DNA from: Streptomyces albidus (ex Kaewkla and Franco 2022)
Lineage (GTDB): Bacteria; Actinomycetota; Actinomycetes; Streptomycetales; Streptomycetaceae
DNA length: 64,000 bases
Reading direction: 5' to 3'
Assembly: GCF_013870515.1 (NCBI RefSeq)
Contig: NZ_JACBXA010000006.1
Location: 1-64,000, forward strand
Below, in pieces: positions 60,479-64,000 of this stretch. Both the position numbers and the translations under genes were made by a program. The notes beneath the pieces were generated by a model. The model saw nothing but the letters and a program-made list of their open reading frames with translations, was not told the DNA's origin and did not search any database. Within the stretch, counting starts at the first letter, position 1; every line of letters starts with the position of its first letter.

Positions 60479-61018
60479 ATGGTCGCTCCGGAACAGCCCT
60501 ACGACGAACGTCTGACCGCTCCCCGCTCGTGGTGGCTCATCGCCGCCCTGATCGGTCTCGCGGCCGGGCTTCTGATGCTCCCGCTGGGCACGTTGCCGAT
60601 GCTGGGCGGGCTTGTCGCAGGGGCGGCGCTCGCCGCCGTGCTGGTCAGCTCCTACGGCTCGGTGCGGATCCGTGTCGTCGCCGGTTCACTGGTCGCGGGC
60701 GACGCGCGCATCCCGCTCTCGGCACTCGGCGCGGCGCATGTGCTTGACCGGGAAGAGGCCTTCGCCTGGCGTACACACAAGGCGGATCCGCGCGCACACA
60801 TGCTGTTGAGGAGCTACATCCCCACGGCGCTGCGCGTGGAGGTCAGCGACCCGGACGATCCGACGCCGTACGTCTATCTCTCGACGCGCTCTCCCCGGCG
60901 GCTGGCCGATGCGCTGGCGTCGTCCCCGTCGTCAGAGGGGTCCGAGAGGTACGGCAAGACCGCCGAACCTGAAGAGAGTTCCGACGCGGCCGGACCGTCC
61001 ACCGGCCCGACGGCGTAG
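60479..61018 (+). CDS. DUF3093 membrane protein
   Basis: A 179-residue protein with two hydrophobic segments ([20 protein letters not shown] and [17 protein letters not shown]) and a soluble part with [20 protein letters not shown] and [20 protein letters not shown]3093 is actinobacterial and of unknown function. Divergent from the thioesterase gene; the intergenic gap is 96 bp. Confidence 0.88.
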   Translation: MVAPEQPYDERLTAPRSWWLIAALIGLAAGLLMLPLGTLPMLGGLVAGAALAAVLVSSYGSVRIRVVAGSLVAGDARIPLSALGAAHVLDREEAFAWRTHKADPRAHMLLRSYIPTALRVEVSDPDDPTPYVYLSTRSPRRLADALASSPSSEGSERYGKTAEPEESSDAAGPSTGPTA

Positions 61019-61024
61019 CCGCGT

Positions 61025-61894
61025 TCAGGGAGAAGAGGGCCGCGAAGGGGGCAGTGCGGGCCGTGCCGTCGTCGCTCCGTACGGCAGCGCCTCCCAGCCG
61101 TCGCCGTCGCCGCGGAGGTCCGCGCGGATCTTCTCGGCGATCTTCTTCGTGTCGCGGCTGTTCATGACGGCGCCCACCGCGGCGCCCACCATGAAGGGCG
61201 TCAGGTTCGGCAGGTTGCGCACGGTGCGCTTGAGCAGCTGCTGCCGCAGCTCGCGCTTCATCTGGCCGCCCAGGGCGGCGTTCAAGGTCGTGGGGCGCGT
61301 GACGTCGATGCCGCGCTCGGAGGTCCACGCCCCGAGGTAGGCGGCGGCACGCTGTTTCACATTGCCGGGCGGGCGGTGCCCGTACACCTCGTGGAGTTCA
61401 GCGATGAGCTTCAGCTCCACCGAGGCCACGCCGACGATCTCGGCCGCCAGCTCAGCGGGCATCGCCGGGGGCACAGGCATCATCGCGGCGGCGCCGACTC
61501 CGGCGCCGACCGTCGCCGATCCGCGCGCTGCTCCGGCCACCAGCTTGTCGGCGATCTCCTCCGGGCCGAGCCCGGGGAACTGCTCCCGCAGCGTCGCGAG
61601 ATCGCGCACCGGAATACGCGGGGCGACATCGATGACACGGTCGGCGACGACACCGAGGAAGGTGCGCACCTTGCCGCGCTGCTTCTCTGTCTCGTGGCTG
61701 CCGCCCGACGCGTCGTGCGGCACGGCCGGCTCCGCCCCCACCGTCTTCCCCTCTCTCTGTGCGGCATCGCGCCCCCTGCGCGGCCACGGGAGACGGGCAC
61801 GAGGGCGCGACTTCGCGGGCAGCGGCACGAGCGAGGACGGCTGGTCAGGCTCTCCTCGCTCGTCGTCTTGCGCGGCCCGCTCGTCGTCAGCCAC
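61025..61894 (-). CDS. Conserved streptomycete protein with a small-residue hydrophobic core
   Basis: A 289-residue protein. The first 80 residues are low-complexity and charged. Then VRTFLGVVADRVIDVAPRIP, AGAARGSATVGAGVGAAAMM, VELKLIAELHEVYGHRPPGN and LTPFMVGAAVGAVMNSRDTK. The last could insert in the membrane. Resembles EcsC-like actinobacterial proteins but I am not certain of the family. GTG start. Converges with the DUF3093 gene. Confidence 0.65.
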   Translation of the reverse strand: MADDERAAQDDERGEPDQPSSLVPLPAKSRPRARLPWPRRGRDAAQREGKTVGAEPAVPHDASGGSHETEKQRGKVRTFLGVVADRVIDVAPRIPVRDLATLREQFPGLGPEEIADKLVAGAARGSATVGAGVGAAAMMPVPPAMPAELAAEIVGVASVELKLIAELHEVYGHRPPGNVKQRAAAYLGAWTSERGIDVTRPTTLNAALGGQMKRELRQQLLKRTVRNLPNLTPFMVGAAVGAVMNSRDTKKIAEKIRADLRGDGDGWEALPYGATTARPALPPSRPSSP

Positions 61895-61913
61895 TACGGA
61901 AGCCCCACTCCGC

Positions 61914-62213
61914 TCAGGCCGCGCAGTCGCGGCAGATCGGGTGGCCGTTCTTCTCGGCGGCCAGCTGGGACCGGTGGTGAACCAGGAAGCAGCTCATGCA
62001 GGTGAACTCGTCGGCCTGCCGGGGCAGCACCCGGACGGACAGCTCCTCGTTCGAGAGGTCTGCGCCCGGCAGCTCCAGGCCCTCGGCCTGCTCGAACTCG
62101 TCCACATCCACATTGGTAGCGGACTTGTCGTTACGCCGGGCCTTCAGCTCCTCGATGCTGTCCTCGTTGACGTCGTCATCGGTCTTGCGTGGGGTGTCGT
62201 AATCCGTAGCCAT
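61914..62213 (-). CDS. DUF4193 zinc-binding protein
   Basis: A 99-residue acidic protein ending in FTCMSCFLVHHRSQLAAE and CRDC, a four-cysteine zinc site. DUF4193 is highly conserved in actinobacteria next to dut and DUF3710. AGAGGGGGAGAGCAAC precedes the ATG. The long acidic N-terminus (KTDDDVNEDSIEEL) is typical. Function unknown. Confidence 0.92.
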   Translation of the reverse strand: MATDYDTPRKTDDDVNEDSIEELKARRNDKSATNVDVDEFEQAEGLELPGADLSNEELSVRVLPRQADEFTCMSCFLVHHRSQLAAEKNGHPICRDCAA

Positions 62214-62606
62214 GTTGCTCTCCCCCTCTGGGTTTCTTTGGTGTCTCAGCGCACGTAACGCGTGAGAGGCCGGACTTGTGCCCGACCTGAGGCGGAGATT
62301 TTGCCTCACATCAAGGTCTGTTACTCAATCGACACCCAACCGCACCCCTGAAGAGGTGATCGCGTCGGCTGCCGAGGAGGACCTTAAACGGTCCCCTTGT
62401 CGCGCTGCGCGCACGCACCCCGGGTACTGCCCATCATTTCCACCTGCGGAAACCTGGATTTTCCGGGAATTCTTCCCGAACCGAGATCACCGAGGGTGTG
62501 AGAGGGCGAATCGGGGTGTGTGATCGATCACAGGAGCGGTTCTTGTGCACCTGTGGACAAATTCCGCATATAGCGAACGGGAGCGGTTGCTGCTCGGCCT
62601 GTGATC
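62214..62606. other. 393-bp region upstream of the DUF4193 gene
   Basis: No gene. It contains a palindrome TGTGATCGATCACA (62519-62532), listed separately, and must carry the DUF4193 promoter, probably near the TTGATGTGAGGCAAAAT stretch read on the minus strand. Confidence 0.5.
62519..62532. promoter_or_regulatory. TGTGATCGATCACA palindrome
   Basis: A perfect 14-bp palindrome reminiscent of CRP/FNR-family sites (TGTGA-N-TCACA), but with a 4-base rather than 6-base centre. It lies between the histidine kinase end and the DUF4193 start. Function uncertain. Confidence 0.35.
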
Positions 62607-63887
62607 TCAGACCGGAAGCACGACCCGTAGTACAAGGCCACCCTCCTCTCGTGGTTCGGCCGTCACCGTCCCGCCGTGCGCCCGCGCGACCGACCGCACG
62701 ATCGACAGTCCGAGGCCTACGCCCTTGTCGCTGCCGGTGCGGTCGCTGCGCAGCCGCCGGAAGGGCTCGAAGAGGTTGTCGATCTCGTAACCCGGCACGG
62801 CGGGGCCTGTGTTCTCCACCACCAGTACGGCGTGGCCCGGTACCGCTTCGGTGCCGACCGCGACCCATCCGCCCTCCTGCTGGTTGTAACGCACGGCGTT
62901 CTGCAGAAGGTTGAGTGCGACGCGCTCGAGGAGTACCCCGTTCCCCTGTACATAGGCAGGCTGACGCACGCCGCGCAGCTCCACGCCCTTGTTGTCCGCC
63001 TCCGCGCGCACCTGCTCGACGGCCTGGCAGGCCACCTCCGCGAGATCGACGGGCTTGCGGGCGACGATCTCGTTCTCGCTGCGGGCGAGCAGCAGCAGCC
63101 CTTCCACGAGTTGTTCGCTGCGCTCGTTCGTCGCCAGCAGGGTCTTGCCCAGTTGCTGAAGCTCCGGCGAGGCCTGTGGATCGGAGAGCTGGACCTCGAG
63201 CAGGGTCCGGTTGATGGCCAGGGGTGTGCGCAACTCGTGTGAGGCGTTCGCCACGAATCTCTGCTGCGCGGTGAACGCGCGGTCCAGCCGGTCCAGCATG
63301 TCGTCGAAGGTGTCGGAGAGCTCCTTCAACTCGTCGTCGGGGCCCTCCAGTTCGATCCGCTTGTGGAGGTCGGAGCTCGCGACCTGGCGGGCCGTGCGCG
63401 TGATGCGGCCGAGCGGTGAGAGCACCCGCCCGGCCATCACGTAGCCGAAGGCGAACGCGGCCACCGCGAGCCCGAGCAGGGCCAGCAGCGAGCGCTGAAG
63501 CAGCTCGTCCAGAGCTATGGCGCGCTGCGCGTCCGTGCAGTCGCTCAGCCGCTCCATGAACTGCCCGCTCGGCAGCGTGCCGGTAAGCCCGGGGCAACTG
63601 TCCGATGTGAGCTGGGCGTTGGCGTTGAGGATGCGGAACGGCAGCTTGCTGCCCTCGTGGAGCGCCTGCGCCGCGAGGAGGTAGATGATCGTCAGCAGCA
63701 CCATGCCGGCGATGAGGAACATCCCGCCGTACAGCAGCGTGAGCCGTATACGGATGGTCGGCCGCAGCCAGGGGTACGGGCGGGAGGGCTCTCGCGGGTC
63801 CCATGTGGGCTTCGGCGGTGCCGAGGCCGGGACCGGGGGCTGCTGCGGGGACCGTGCGGAGCCCGAGGGCGTCGTGGAGGCTGCCAT
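62607..63887 (-). CDS. Sensor histidine kinase (HisKA/HATPase)
   Basis: A 426-residue membrane kinase. Two transmembrane segments (about 47-72 and 132-152) flank an extracellular part of about 60 residues with two cysteines (C98 and C117). Then HAMP, HisKA with NASHELRTPLA (H217), and an HATPase with NLLQNAVRYN, DNLFEPFRRL and GVGLGLSIVRSV. It pairs with the response regulator encoded 5 bp upstream. No signal is evident from the sequence. Confidence 0.93.
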   Translation of the reverse strand: MAASTTPSGSARSPQQPPVPASAPPKPTWDPREPSRPYPWLRPTIRIRLTLLYGGMFLIAGMVLLTIIYLLAAQALHEGSKLPFRILNANAQLTSDSCPGLTGTLPSGQFMERLSDCTDAQRAIALDELLQRSLLALLGLAVAAFAFGYVMAGRVLSPLGRITRTARQVASSDLHKRIELEGPDDELKELSDTFDDMLDRLDRAFTAQQRFVANASHELRTPLAINRTLLEVQLSDPQASPELQQLGKTLLATNERSEQLVEGLLLLARSENEIVARKPVDLAEVACQAVEQVRAEADNKGVELRGVRQPAYVQGNGVLLERVALNLLQNAVRYNQQEGGWVAVGTEAVPGHAVLVVENTGPAVPGYEIDNLFEPFRRLRSDRTGSDKGVGLGLSIVRSVARAHGGTVTAEPREEGGLVLRVVLPV

Positions 63888-63892
63888 GGCGG

Positions 63893-64000
63893 TCAGATCC
63901 GGTATCCGGCGCCGGGCACGGTGTGGATCACCGCGGGCTCACCGAGCTTGCGGCGCAGCGTCATCACCGTCACGCGCACGACGTTCGTGAACGGGTCGGT
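63893..64000 (-). CDS. OmpR-family response regulator (partial, C-terminus only)
   Basis: The last 35 codons are present and read DPFTNVVRVTVMTLRRKLG then PAVIHTVPGAGYRI, the end of the winged-helix DNA-binding domain. The N-terminal receiver domain lies beyond the window. Same strand and 5 bp before the kinase gene, so a two-component operon. Confidence 0.9.
   Translation of the reverse strand, partial: TDPFTNVVRVTVMTLRRKLGEPAVIHTVPGAGYRI

Overview
The window reads as chromosome of a Streptomyces. Base composition is very GC-rich, GTG and TTG starts are common, and many families typical of or largely restricted to streptomycetes occur (DUF5133, DUF6338, DUF4193, DUF3710, AfsR-like BTAD/NB-ARC regulator, serial GAF-ANTAR proteins). 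Short stretches of lower GC mark likely acquired DNA: the tip of an RHS toxin with its immunity gene, and an island at 34-39.6 kb. The first 63 bases are an almost pure C tract, probably a contig-edge artefact.

Layout. 0.08-6.7 kb: an aldarate (glucarate/galactarate) module with glucarate dehydratase, a GntP-type permease, a TauE/SafE-type exporter and a LysR regulator, with a talarate/galactarate dehydratase-like enolase-superfamily enzyme divergent from lysR. 6.9-8.8 kb: a methyltransferase and an endonuclease/exonuclease/phosphatase-fold enzyme. 9.0-11.5 kb: a probable secreted-toxin cassette (WXG100-like protein, WXG protein with Stv-like C-terminus, two tandem DUF4279 proteins). 11.9-13.6 kb: DUF6338 membrane protein, a small partner ORF, and a Sua5/YrdC protein. 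13.8-19.3 kb: an RHS polymorphic toxin operon (SseB-like protein, small partner, 1476-residue RHS protein, immunity protein). 19.8-23.5 kb: M23 peptidase and a large AfsR-like regulator, convergent across a strong hairpin. 23.6-26.5 kb: small stress-type proteins, a tRNA 3'-end remnant and a SigB/SigF-type sigma factor. 26.6-30 kb: a two-gene ATP-grasp ligase plus CocE/NonD hydrolase operon. 30.3-32.6 kb: three GAF-ANTAR proteins. 33-33.8 kb: a zinc D-Ala-D-Ala carboxypeptidase.

33.94-39.62 kb is the most unusual part. Two tandem proteins join an N-terminal PD-(D/E)XK-type nuclease motif to a DUF2075 SF1 helicase. Each has a similar 5' leader whose hairpin pairs CCCCCA with the TGGGGG Shine-Dalgarno region. 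The segment is bounded by a 62-bp imperfect direct repeat of the 3' end of an rRNA uracil methyltransferase gene, the geometry expected of an element inserted at a gene 3' end. It looks like a small defence-type island.

41.0-52.5 kb is a complete maleamate-pathway nicotinate catabolic cluster, all on the minus strand: CoxMSL-type molybdenum hydroxylase with CoxG, NicC-like monooxygenase, NicX, NicD, NicF, MaiA, a MarR regulator and an MFS carrier. The route is nicotinate to 6-hydroxynicotinate, 2,5-dihydroxypyridine, N-formylmaleamate, maleamate, maleate and fumarate. Two copies of a roughly 32-bp composite site lie upstream of nicX and maiA. The cluster separates the methyltransferase gene from a KimA-like potassium permease.

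52.9-64 kb is housekeeping core: KimA-like permease divergent from two TrkA-type proteins, DUF3159, an OB-fold protein, DUF3710, dUTPase, a PaaI-type thioesterase, DUF3093, DUF4193, and a histidine kinase with the C-terminus of its response regulator running off the end.
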